A stretch of 42,603 bases of DNA from positions 3,549 to 46,151 of the forward strand of contig NZ_LMCY01000018.1 of NCBI RefSeq assembly GCF_001425685.1. The letters are read 5' to 3'. The position numbers and the translations under genes were made by a program. Source of the DNA: Massilia sp. Root335. GTDB taxonomy: Bacteria > Pseudomonadota > Gammaproteobacteria > Burkholderiales > Burkholderiaceae_D. A model generated the notes under the pieces. That model was not told where the DNA came from and did not search any database. It was given only the letters and a program-made list of their open reading frames with translations. Below are positions 1-7,699 of the stretch, one piece after another. Each line of letters starts with the position of its first letter. Positions within the stretch are counted from its first letter, which is position 1.

Positions 1-2
1 GC

Positions 3-104
3 TGCTACCGCTACAAGGCAAAGCTGGACGCGGAAAACGCCATCATTGCTGATTGGCTGGTTCGGCTAACGAACAACCAGCGCAACTGGGGCTGCTACGC
101 GTGA
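3..104 (+). pseudogene. Remnant of IS3-family transposase OrfB
   Basis: The frame from position 3 reads CYRYKAKLDAENAIIADWL, then VRLTNNQRNWG, and then departs into CYA and a stop at 102-104. The NQRNWG stretch matches the N-terminal part of IS3-family OrfB (DDE recombinase), where intact copies continue GFGLCYLYLRNV. Here the reading is lost directly after RNWG, consistent with a small deletion. The 5' part is cut by the window edge. No catalytic DDE residues are present, so this fragment is not functional. It marks past insertion-sequence activity at the island's edge. Confidence 0.6.
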
Positions 105-145
105 GCGTGTGCGCCCACTGGGCGCGAAACGCAGGCCATTGAATG

Positions 146-2155
146 TTAGAGCTTTCTCAGTATCTCTTCGAGCTTGCCAACCGTAGTCTTGATATTGAAG
201 TAATTTTGATAGGCAGCCTTAGCCGATTCAATCAAGCCCTTGTACGTCAGGACCTTAATATTGTACGCATTTAGGGCCTCCTGCTGCTTTTCCGAGATAG
301 AAGGGGCAGTGGAAATCAACAGGAAGACCTGAATCCCTGGAACTCGGCCGCCCAGCTTTGTCAGGTAATCTGGATGCTCGCGATAGTACTGCTCCACCGC
401 CTCAACGTACTTTCTCGCTTGAAGCTCGAGGTCAGTCATCTTTACCGTCAGTCCAGGGCGCTTGAGCTCGATGATGATGTGCGCACCGGCGGTCGTGCGA
501 TAGGCGATATCCAGGCGAGCGCCTACTTCAGCCTCCGGGCAGGCGCGCTTTAGCTCAGCGGTCATTGTCACCTCCATTGCCTCGGTGCCTTTGACGCGGT
601 CCCACGATGGGTCGAGCAGCCACAAGTGATCGAACAAGTACTTTTGAGCTACCTTCTCCAGCTTCTTCGCGTCGACGATCTCCTCGTCGAACTTTCGAAT
701 GATCTCCAGTCGCTGCTTTGTAATGTCGAGATAGTAACTTTCTTCGATATCGTCGAGCGTCGAAAAGATCGCCTGAAACTCTGGGCTCAGGACGTCAGTT
801 ATTTTGTCCAGCTCTGCAAGACGGCTTCGCGCCCGCAGTTTCTCGAAGCCTACGATCGCACTGCGATACAGCAAGCGTTGCGCTTCGTCATTCATGATTG
901 GATCGTTGGAGATCGAGACGTTACCGATTGACGTCATAATTCGATCCGCAGCCTTGCGGTCGCGCGAATCTTTAAAGCTATCGAGCCACTCAACGATGTG
1001 TGGATTGGGCGTAGCGGTTTTTGTGTAGCCAAGCTCTCGACGCCATTCGTCCCATTCGTCTCGGATCTGACGCATCACGGTAACTAGGTGCGCGCGCAAC
1101 GCCTGGAAGTGAGCATCGTCATGCTTAATAGCTTCGCGGCTGGCTGTGGCACGATCCGTGTCGTCCGAATCCAAAAAATCCGCTTGAATCTCGCCGAAGA
1201 TGTAGTTGTTGAAATAGCGGGCATCGCCTAGTTCAGACAGGATGTCCTCTTGGAAAAGACGACCGTTGGCGAAGATCGAAACCTTATTGAGACTCTCATC
1301 ACCGCGCCCCAGTTTAGACGGAGTGTCAACGGTGCCAATAAAGCCCTTCACTTCCACGTCAACGCCACCAACCTTCAAAATAGCAGGAAGACTCGCTACA
1401 AAGTGCTCGACGTTACCATCAACGTCAGTCTTCGTCGCGATCGCCGGCGCAATCTTTAGAATTTCGTCTCGCGCAGCCTTATCGAAGAACCACAGGAACT
1501 GCAGATCTTTATAGAGCGACGCTTCGCCGCGGGTAAGCGCCTTACCGTTCAATTCTACTTTGAAGGTGTCAGTAAAAACACCAAATCGTCGCGCTAGGCG
1601 TGGACGGAGGTAATCCTCTGTTTTGTTAATTTTCGAGTTCAGATCGGTCAAGCGAATGCGAGTTCCGTTCGGCTTTGTGAAGTCGGTGGGGACATCTATT
1701 CGCTCGACCGGATAGTCAACCGCATCTTCCTTACTGCTGGTCATCGCCTTCAGCTTCTGAACGTCAATCTTGAAGGCGACCGTGTCTGCGCCCTCGGCCT
1801 TAGTGACGACTTCGATCGAATTGGCCAGCGAAAACATGGCGAGCTTACCAATCCCCTTCCTACCCATGACGCGACGCTTACCGCTCTGGCTAAACGATTT
1901 ATTCGCTTCCCGTAAACGCCTCGTATATCCGACCTTTAAGAACTTATTGAGTACAGCGTCTTCAGTCATTCCATGGCCATCGTCGTCCACGACGATTTCG
2001 TCGTCGTCTGGACTCAGCTGGATTTTCACCTCGGACGCATCAGCGTCCCAGGCGTTAGAAATGACCTCGCTGACCACAGCAGGGGTCGAGCTGTATAAAC
2101 CAATACCTAAGTGATTTAGAACGTTCAGTTCGATGCGAAACTTAAGGTCGGTCAT
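146..2155 (-). CDS. GHKL/MORC-like ATPase fused to a PD-(D/E)XK nuclease domain
   Basis: A 669-residue protein. The N-terminus carries all three ATP-binding motifs of the GHKL fold: the N box around residues 30-41 (E30, N34, D37), D58-x-G60-x-G62, and GRKGIGK at 98-104. This is closest in style to the MutL/MORC/Hsp90 branch rather than to histidine kinases. The middle (about 180-480) is unassigned. The C-terminus contains D549, E563-x-K565 in the strand IIIELK and Q579-x3-Y583, matching a PD-(D/E)XK nuclease core with a RecB-like QxxxY motif. The ATG at 2155 shares one base with the stop of the upstream methyltransferase (TGATG), implying translational coupling. Known: prokaryotic MutL/MORC-like ATPases fused to restriction nuclease folds occur in predicted restriction-modification systems. 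Inferred: this is the ATP-dependent restriction arm. It is not the mismatch-repair MutL, which is encoded separately at 39519. Confidence 0.8.
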   Translation of the reverse strand: MTDLKFRIELNVLNHLGIGLYSSTPAVVSEVISNAWDADASEVKIQLSPDDDEIVVDDDGHGMTEDAVLNKFLKVGYTRRLREANKSFSQSGKRRVMGRKGIGKLAMFSLANSIEVVTKAEGADTVAFKIDVQKLKAMTSSKEDAVDYPVERIDVPTDFTKPNGTRIRLTDLNSKINKTEDYLRPRLARRFGVFTDTFKVELNGKALTRGEASLYKDLQFLWFFDKAARDEILKIAPAIATKTDVDGNVEHFVASLPAILKVGGVDVEVKGFIGTVDTPSKLGRGDESLNKVSIFANGRLFQEDILSELGDARYFNNYIFGEIQADFLDSDDTDRATASREAIKHDDAHFQALRAHLVTVMRQIRDEWDEWRRELGYTKTATPNPHIVEWLDSFKDSRDRKAADRIMTSIGNVSISNDPIMNDEAQRLLYRSAIVGFEKLRARSRLAELDKITDVLSPEFQAIFSTLDDIEESYYLDITKQRLEIIRKFDEEIVDAKKLEKVAQKYLFDHLWLLDPSWDRVKGTEAMEVTMTAELKRACPEAEVGARLDIAYRTTAGAHIIIELKRPGLTVKMTDLELQARKYVEAVEQYYREHPDYLTKLGGRVPGIQVFLLISTAPSISEKQQEALNAYNIKVLTYKGLIESAKAAYQNYFNIKTTVGKLEEILRKL

Positions 2156-3201
2156 CAGGATTTCTTTTCTAGTTGTTTGAGGTGGGCTTTAAAAATGTCA
2201 CCGACAAGCTTGCCTAACGCTGGGGGAACCGCATTACCGATCATGCGGCCAACGGCCGCAAACGTCACCGGCACGTCAGGGCTGACAAATTTGTAGTCGT
2301 CAGGAAAAGACTGCAGGATTGCTGCTTCGCGCAAGGTTATCGCACGATCCTGTTCGGGATGACCAAACCTTCCTGTACCAAAGTTGTAACATTGCGTCGT
2401 GATGGTTGGTGACGGCAGACTCCATTTCATGCGGGCATATACACTCTTGAATGACTTTCCAGAATCTGCTTTGTGGCATTCCGACAGCAATTCCTCTGGC
2501 CAGTCGAGCCAAGTGCCGCCAGGCTTAGAGGCTTGAATACGCTTCAGATTGATTGGGGTCAACGATCGTGCTTTATGCAATGGATCGGAAGTGCACGTTT
2601 CTCCAGCGCCTAGTTTCGGCAGATGTCCGATTGCCTCGGCAACAGTGATCGGTTTTTTTGTAGTTGGGCTTGGAATCTTGATTTCGCCCAGCTTGGACGC
2701 GACTAAAACGAAGCGGCGCCTCTCTTGAGGAATGCCATAGTCGGCACACCGAACGCGTTTCCAATCAAAATAATAATTGTTGCGACGCAAAGTAGCTATG
2801 AAATTGTCAAACGGCGCATGATTCGTCACGCGCGGGACATTTTCCATGGAAACCAGCTCTGGCTGAGTCTCTTCGATTAAGCGTGCGAAATGCTCTAGTA
2901 ATGACCATTTCGCATCTTCAGAACTGTCACGGCCCAAGGCGAGCGTGGAGAACGGTTGGCAAGGTGCGCAGCCCGCCAATAGGCGCACTGTACCCTTTGC
3001 CTTTGAGTAGTGCTTTGATATCACTTTGCCATTGACAAGCTCCACGTTTTTCTTATGAAACTTGGCCTGAACATTGGCTTCATAGGGGAATTCACAGTTA
3101 GCATCAATGTCATACCCTGCCTTAACCTTGATTCCCGCTGCCTTGAGACCATAGCTGAGGCCTCCCACGCCGCAAAATAGGTCAACTGCTTCAATACGCA
3201 T
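2155..3201 (-). CDS. DNA (cytosine-5-)-methyltransferase
   Basis: A 348-residue C5-cytosine methyltransferase of the Dcm/HpaII type, transferring methyl from S-adenosylmethionine to cytosine. Motif I is DLFCGVGGLS (residues 7-16). Motif IV is the PCQ loop with catalytic C81. Motif VI is ENV at 120-122. Motif VIII is Q159-x-R161-x-R163. The region after motif VIII (about 180-270) is the likely target-recognition domain, and motif X near the end reads GNAVPP. I chose the ATG at 3201 because a GGAG lies 7 bases upstream; an in-frame TTG at 3213 would place that Shine-Dalgarno sequence inside the gene. The stop overlaps the start of the ATPase-nuclease gene. The methylated site cannot be read from sequence. 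Inferred role: protecting self DNA against its operon partner. Confidence 0.93.
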   Translation of the reverse strand: MRIEAVDLFCGVGGLSYGLKAAGIKVKAGYDIDANCEFPYEANVQAKFHKKNVELVNGKVISKHYSKAKGTVRLLAGCAPCQPFSTLALGRDSSEDAKWSLLEHFARLIEETQPELVSMENVPRVTNHAPFDNFIATLRRNNYYFDWKRVRCADYGIPQERRRFVLVASKLGEIKIPSPTTKKPITVAEAIGHLPKLGAGETCTSDPLHKARSLTPINLKRIQASKPGGTWLDWPEELLSECHKADSGKSFKSVYARMKWSLPSPTITTQCYNFGTGRFGHPEQDRAITLREAAILQSFPDDYKFVSPDVPVTFAAVGRMIGNAVPPALGKLVGDIFKAHLKQLEKKS

Positions 3202-3453
3202 ATACTTCTCCAATGTTGCGCTGATTTTAACCGAAGAGCAACGTTACGCACATATCCAATATCAAGCGCATCGTCACACTGTGCTGTTGCTAGCTCTAGG
3301 ACATCCGAGTCGCATGTGGGGGCGATTTGAGTCCGAGGACCGATGCCGAAGGCGAGGGAGCGAGGATGGCCCGGTTAGGGCCACCCCCACGTCTCGTGGG
3401 CGCATGTAGGAGCGCTTTGGCCGGTCGTCCCGGCCAGCGACGATGCGGGCCAC
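3202..3453. other. Gene-free spacer with GC-rich foldable block
   Basis: No convincing gene. The methyltransferase-proximal part (3202-3300) is AT-richer and should hold its promoter; TAAAAT on the minus strand near 3226 is a possible -10, but no clear -35 accompanies it. From about 3310 to 3450 the sequence turns GC-rich and contains two related stretches beginning cgcatgtgggggcg and cgcatgtaggagcg, plus short palindromes such as ggcccggttagggcc. This resembles intergenic repeat debris rather than coding sequence. Confidence 0.4.
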
Positions 3454-3837
3454 TCACATGCCGCAACGTACCTGGTGCCGCTCGTCGAAGCTCAAGTCTT
3501 CCAAATGACGCTGCAGTCGACCCCATGTAGCAAGTAAATACGCCTGGTTTAGGGGCGCTAGAAATAGCGGATTTTCGACCCAAGACGTTACGCCGTCAGC
3601 ATCCAATCCTGATTCAAATAGCCTGAAGTCCAAGTCGTCGCCGACGCCCTTTTCGTCCATTAGCTCGGTATATGAATCGAGGTTGTAGAAGGACACATCG
3701 TCTGGTGGGCAGCCGTATAGCGCTCCAATCAACCCGGAAACCTTGACTGAGGCACTTTGCTGATCGTTGGCCTCGACAAACACGACTGCTCCATACGGCC
3801 AGTCACAGTAAGCGCGGAAAAGCGAGGTCTTATTCAT
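3454..3837 (-). CDS. Hypothetical protein of 127 residues, not recognised
   Basis: Starts MNKTSLFRAY and ends RHQVRCGM. It is acidic, with no signal peptide, membrane segment or known motif that I can see. The alternation of short hydrophobic strands (GAVVFVEA, VSGLIGALYG) with acidic loops suggests a small alpha/beta fold. The ATG at 3837 falls 4 bases after the integrase stop; an in-frame ATG at 3861 would overlap the integrase. The position suggests co-transcription with the integrase. The gap to the methyltransferase is about 250 bases, so membership of the restriction-modification unit is unproven. It could be an island-maintenance or accessory protein, but no function can be assigned. 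Confidence 0.6.
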   Translation of the reverse strand: MNKTSLFRAYCDWPYGAVVFVEANDQQSASVKVSGLIGALYGCPPDDVSFYNLDSYTELMDEKGVGDDLDFRLFESGLDADGVTSWVENPLFLAPLNQAYLLATWGRLQRHLEDLSFDERHQVRCGM

Positions 3838-3841
3838 CTCG

Positions 3842-4867
3842 TTACCCCAGCTTAGCGACAAGGTTTTCGGGCTTAAGATGCGTATACCGCTTCAACATCT
3901 GCATGCTTTTATGCCCTGTAATACTGGCGACTTCGAACGGATGCAGTCCCTTCTCAAAGAGGCGCGATGCTGCCTCATGGCGGAGATCGTGCCAGCGTAG
4001 ATTTTCGATACCCAGCAGGGGCAGAACTCGCTTCCAGATGCACCGGACGGCGTTTTGGGTAGTGTTCAGGATCGGCCCTGAAGGCTCCGCCTGCAGAGCT
4101 CCGACCTCATCAACAGGATGCAGCGACAGCAACACCGAATGCGCCTTGCTCGAGAGTGGAAGCGCGGCCGGGACCCCCTTGTTCTCGGCTCCGCGGGCGG
4201 AAAGGGGGATCCGGACTAATCGCTTGTCCAGGTTGACCCATTCCCATCGAAGTCCGAACAAGGTGCCCTGCCTAAGGCTGGTCTCGATCGCAAGGTCAAA
4301 TGCCGGCGCAGCATATGGATTTCCACTCTCAACGAGCACAGCTTTGATCTTCTCGTATTCGCCCGGCTCAAGCCTTCGGTCGCGCGCGTTACTTACGCTA
4401 GGTTTCCTGATGTTCTTGAGCGGGTTCATCAGCCCCTCCATCCCCCACTCCTTGCGCGCGATCTCATACAGATGGCTCACTAGTTGCAACTCGAGCCGAA
4501 CCGTGTTTTCCGCCTTCCCTTGGGCTCGACGCTGATCTCGGTATCGTGCGAAATCTGCCCCCTTCAGGTTGGCCAGTGTACGAAAGCACAGGTCATTTCG
4601 GTGCCAGCGGTCAATACGGCCATACTCTTGGGCAGGATGTCGCTTTTTCGCCGCAACGTCGCGCCGATACTGCTTTAGTGCCTCGCCAAGTGTCATTTTT
4701 TCAGCGGCGGAGTTGTCGACGTAAAAACCAGTGTCGATTTCTGCCTCAACCCGGCGAGCCCACTTCTGTGCTTCTAACTGCGTATCGAAAGTGCGGTAAG
4801 TGGGCTTGTGACCTTTGCGCCGGACCTCGGCGCGCCAGTACGCGCCGCGTTTTTTGATGTATGCCAT
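3842..4867 (-). CDS. Tyrosine recombinase / island integrase
   Basis: A 341-residue phage-type tyrosine integrase. An N-terminal Arm/DUF4102-like stretch (YIKKRGAYWRAEVRRKG, where the lysine-rich start would bind DNA) is followed by a SAM-like core-binding region at about 58-150. The catalytic domain has R199 in ETSLRQGTL, H293-x-x-R296 in HDLRHEA, H319 in TGHKS and the nucleophile Y328 in KRYTH. The ATG at 4867 has GGAG 8 bases upstream; the longer frame reaching 4888 has no better signal. The gene reads away from the 3' end of the tRNA at 5030-5108, the usual arrangement for an integrase beside its attachment site. It presumably excises and integrates the island. Confidence 0.92.
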   Translation of the reverse strand: MAYIKKRGAYWRAEVRRKGHKPTYRTFDTQLEAQKWARRVEAEIDTGFYVDNSAAEKMTLGEALKQYRRDVAAKKRHPAQEYGRIDRWHRNDLCFRTLANLKGADFARYRDQRRAQGKAENTVRLELQLVSHLYEIARKEWGMEGLMNPLKNIRKPSVSNARDRRLEPGEYEKIKAVLVESGNPYAAPAFDLAIETSLRQGTLFGLRWEWVNLDKRLVRIPLSARGAENKGVPAALPLSSKAHSVLLSLHPVDEVGALQAEPSGPILNTTQNAVRCIWKRVLPLLGIENLRWHDLRHEAASRLFEKGLHPFEVASITGHKSMQMLKRYTHLKPENLVAKLG

Positions 4868-4973
4868 TAGTGATTCTCCAATCGTCAAAAGGACGCTTGA
4901 CTCGAATCATTCCATTCCGGCAGTTTTCCGGCAAAGGCCAGTTTTTGAGCTCCTTTGCGCTAGCGCTGCATAG

Positions 4974-5005
4974 AAAAAAAGCCCTCACGATTTCTCGTAA
5001 GAGCT
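4974..5005 (-). terminator. Rho-independent terminator after the tRNA
   Basis: On the minus strand an 11-bp stem with two G-U pairs (AGCTCTTACGA against TCGTGAGGGCT) closes on a GAAA tetraloop and is followed by seven U. It lies 25 bases beyond the tRNA 3' end and upstream of the integrase, so it ends the tRNA transcript and insulates the island. Confidence 0.85.
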
Positions 5006-5029
5006 TGATTTCAAAACTAAAAACTGTAT

Positions 5030-5108
<79 letters not shown>

Positions 5109-5132
5109 GAAACTGGTACATCCGAAGACGCT

Positions 5133-5187
5133 AAAAACTCGCCACTCGCGGACGGCACCTGCGTGCCGGATTGTCCAAAGTGGCGAG
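5133..5187 (-). terminator. rpoD operon terminator with nested hairpin
   Basis: On the minus strand CTCGCCACT (5179-5187) pairs perfectly with AGTGGCGAG (5138-5146) and is followed by five U. The loop itself folds into a second hairpin (CGGCAC/GTGCCG, flanked by GGAC/GTCC). It lies about 33 bases beyond the rpoD stop. Confidence 0.85.
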
Positions 5188-5219
5188 AGGATATTGTTTT
5201 AGCGTGGGTCCGTCAAGCC

Positions 5220-7505
5220 TCAGCCGCTGTTGTTCTCGAGGAAGCTCTTCAGCTTGTCGGAACGCGACGGGTGGCGCAGCTTGCGCAGCGCCTTCGCTTC
5301 GATCTGGCGGATGCGCTCGCGGGTGACGTCGAATTGCTTGCCGACCTCCTCCAGCGTGTGGTCGGTCGACATTTCGATGCCGAAGCGCATGCGCAGCACC
5401 TTCGCTTCACGCGGCGTCAGCGAGTCGAGCACGTCCTTCACCACACCGCGCATCGAGGCATGCAGCGCGGCGTCAGAAGGCGCCAGCGTGTTGTTGTCCT
5501 CGATAAAGTCGCCCAGATGCGAATCGTCGTCGTCACCGATCGGCGTTTCCATCGAAATCGGCTCTTTCGCGATCTTCATGATCTTCCGGATCTTGTCTTC
5601 CGGCATTTCCATCTTGATCGCGAGGGTGGCCGGGTCCGGCTCGGCGCCCGTTTCTTGGAGGATCTGGCGCGAGATCCGGTTCATCTTGTTGATCGTTTCG
5701 ATCATGTGCACCGGAATACGGATCGTGCGCGCCTGGTCCGCGATCGAACGGGTAATGGCCTGACGGATCCACCACGTGGCGTACGTCGAGAATTTATAAC
5801 CGCGGCGGTATTCGAACTTGTCCACTGCCTTCATCAGGCCGATATTGCCTTCCTGGATCAGGTCGAGGAATTGCAGGCCGCGGTTCGTGTACTTTTTCGC
5901 GATCGAAATGACCAGACGCAAGTTTGCTTCCGTCATTTCGCGCTTGGCCTTGCGCGCCTTCATTTCACCGGCCGCCATCTGGCGGTTGATGTTGCGCAGG
6001 TCCGGCAGCGGCAGGACGACGCGGGCTTGCAGGTCGATCAGGCGTTGCTGCAGTTCCTTGATCGTCGGGATATTGCGGCCGAGGATGGCGCTGTAGGCGT
6101 GGCCGGCGTTCACTTCGCCGTCGACCCATTCGAGGTTCGTCTCGTTGCCCGGGAAGACCTTGATGAAGTGGGCGCGCGGCATGCCGCAGCGGTTCACGGC
6201 CACGTCCAGGATCTGCTTCTCGATGTGACGCACTTCGTCGACCTGGCCGCGCAGGGTATCGCACAGCTTTTCGACGACCTTGGCGGTGAAGCGGATGCCG
6301 AGCAGTTCGTTCGAGATCGATTCCTGGGCCTTGATATAGCCATCGGAGTTGTAGCCCTGCTTTTCGTAGGCCTTGCGCATCTTGTCGAACTGCTGTTCGA
6401 TGATGCTGAATTTTTCGAGGGCCGAGTTCTTCAGCTGCTCGAGCTGTTCGGCGGAATAACCGGCGGCGCCGGAATTGGCGTTCGCCTCTTCTTCCTCTTC
6501 CTCTTCTTCCTCTTCGCCGTCGTCTTCCTCGTCGTCGTCGGCGTCGGTCGCGGCCGGGGCGACGGCGCTCGGCGACGTCGCTTCGTCTTCGTCCGGGTCG
6601 ACCATGCCGTCGACGATTTCGTCGATCTTGATCTCGTCCTGCTCGATGCGGCGCGCCGCATCGATGATTTCGGCGATCGTCACCGGGCATGCGGAGATCG
6701 CCTGGATCATGTCGCGCAGGCCGTCCTCGATGCGTTTGGCAATCTCGATCTCGCCTTCGCGGGTCAGCAGCTCGACGGAGCCCATCTCGCGCATGTACAT
6801 GCGGACGGGGTCGGTGGTGCGGCCGAAATCGGAATCGACGGTCGACAGCGCCGCTTCGGCGGCAGCCTCGGCTTCGTCGTCGCTCGTGACGGTGGCGACA
6901 TTATCGGACAGCAGCAGCGTTTCGGCATCGGGGGCGTGCTCGTAGACGGCAATGCCCATGTCGTTGAACGTGCCGATGATGCCTTCGATTGCTTCCGGAT
7001 CGACGATGTTGTCCGGCAGATGGTCGTTGATCTCGGAATACGTGAGGAAGCCGCGCTCCTTGCCCGATTTGATCAGGGCCTTGAGCTTCTGGCGGCGGAT
7101 TTCCAGTTCCTCTTCGCTCGCTTCCGTGTCCGACGAGAACGCATCTTTCAGCAGCGCCTTTTCCTTGGCCTTGCGGTCCTTGGCCTTGGCCTTGTCGACG
7201 GCTTTCAGCTCGGCGCGCTCGACCGCGTTCAGGGCGGCAACTTCGTCATTCTCGGGGGTGAATTCCTTGGGCTTGCGGCCACGCCGGCCTGGCACCTTGA
7301 CGGCCGGCAGCACGTAGCCCGACGTGTCGATCGCGGCGAGGGCTTCCGCGTCGGTCGTCTGGTTGACTGGGGCGACACCCGCAACGCGAGCTTCCGCCTT
7401 GTCTTGAGAATTGTCCACTTTAGCGGACATCCTGGTGGATTTGGTAGCCACTTTGGGTTCGGGTTTCTTGGTTGGCACAGGCGCTTTCGAAGTCACAACG
7501 ACCAC
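5220..7505 (-). CDS. rpoD: RNA polymerase primary sigma factor RpoD (sigma-70)
   Basis: A 761-residue housekeeping sigma factor that directs RNA polymerase to -35/-10 promoters. The N-terminal Lys-rich tail precedes region 1.1 ([20 protein letters not shown]). Region 1.2 begins near [11 protein letters not shown]. The non-conserved insertion holds a run of about 20 Asp/Glu residues. Region 2 is classic ([16 protein letters not shown], then [15 protein letters not shown]), followed by region 3 and the region 4.2 helix-turn-helix ([20 protein letters not shown]). It is longer than the 613-residue E. coli protein because of the N-terminal extension and acidic tract, as in other betaproteobacteria. 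The start is a GTG at 7505; a second GTG at 7496 is equally possible, and neither has a clear Shine-Dalgarno. It is the last gene of rpsU-yqeY-dnaG-rpoD, with its own candidate promoter upstream. Confidence 0.97.
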   Translation of the reverse strand: MVVVTSKAPVPTKKPEPKVATKSTRMSAKVDNSQDKAEARVAGVAPVNQTTDAEALAAIDTSGYVLPAVKVPGRRGRKPKEFTPENDEVAALNAVERAELKAVDKAKAKDRKAKEKALLKDAFSSDTEASEEELEIRRQKLKALIKSGKERGFLTYSEINDHLPDNIVDPEAIEGIIGTFNDMGIAVYEHAPDAETLLLSDNVATVTSDDEAEAAAEAALSTVDSDFGRTTDPVRMYMREMGSVELLTREGEIEIAKRIEDGLRDMIQAISACPVTIAEIIDAARRIEQDEIKIDEIVDGMVDPDEDEATSPSAVAPAATDADDDEEDDGEEEEEEEEEEANANSGAAGYSAEQLEQLKNSALEKFSIIEQQFDKMRKAYEKQGYNSDGYIKAQESISNELLGIRFTAKVVEKLCDTLRGQVDEVRHIEKQILDVAVNRCGMPRAHFIKVFPGNETNLEWVDGEVNAGHAYSAILGRNIPTIKELQQRLIDLQARVVLPLPDLRNINRQMAAGEMKARKAKREMTEANLRLVISIAKKYTNRGLQFLDLIQEGNIGLMKAVDKFEYRRGYKFSTYATWWIRQAITRSIADQARTIRIPVHMIETINKMNRISRQILQETGAEPDPATLAIKMEMPEDKIRKIMKIAKEPISMETPIGDDDDSHLGDFIEDNNTLAPSDAALHASMRGVVKDVLDSLTPREAKVLRMRFGIEMSTDHTLEEVGKQFDVTRERIRQIEAKALRKLRHPSRSDKLKSFLENNSG

Positions 7506-7595
7506 TTTACTATGGTTAAAGATAAAGTTTTGTTACCTTACATCACGCTGCAGGCACAAATCTGTTGCCCAGCTAACTGAAACACCCCGCACGGA

Positions 7596-7645
7596 TTGAT
7601 ACGAAAAATCGTTTCAATGCTTGCAATAGTTAGCGTTTTATTATA
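7596..7645 (-). promoter_or_regulatory. Candidate internal promoter and inverted repeat before rpoD
   Basis: In the 194-base dnaG-rpoD gap the minus strand carries a perfect TATAAT (7640-7645), without a good -35 at 16-18 bases. Downstream in the presumed leader lies an inverted repeat, TTGAAACGA-TTTT-TCGTATCAA (7596-7617, 8 of 9 paired). Transcription starting near 7633 would give a leader of about 128 bases. A separate rpoD promoter is common in this operon; the inverted repeat could be an operator or leader hairpin. Confidence 0.45.
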
Positions 7646-7699
7646 GCACGCGCCCCTATACTTTCCAGTCGAGAACGCCGGCATGGCGACCGTCGTCCG

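Noticed and set aside
146..2155. A second mismatch-repair MutL or an Hsp90
   Set aside because: The GHKL motifs are shared, but the protein lacks the MutL C-terminal metal motifs and ends in a PD-(D/E)XK-like domain; true MutL is at 39519.
3296..3583. Small frames on both strands in the spacer and across the 3' end of the unknown gene
   Set aside because: They overlap the GC-rich repeat-like block, have no ribosome-binding site and look like random Arg/Pro/Gly-rich shadows.
5163..7580. An 805-residue open frame on the plus strand across rpoD
   Set aside because: It is antisense to an unmistakable RpoD; the frame stays open because of high GC at third codon positions and has no family features.
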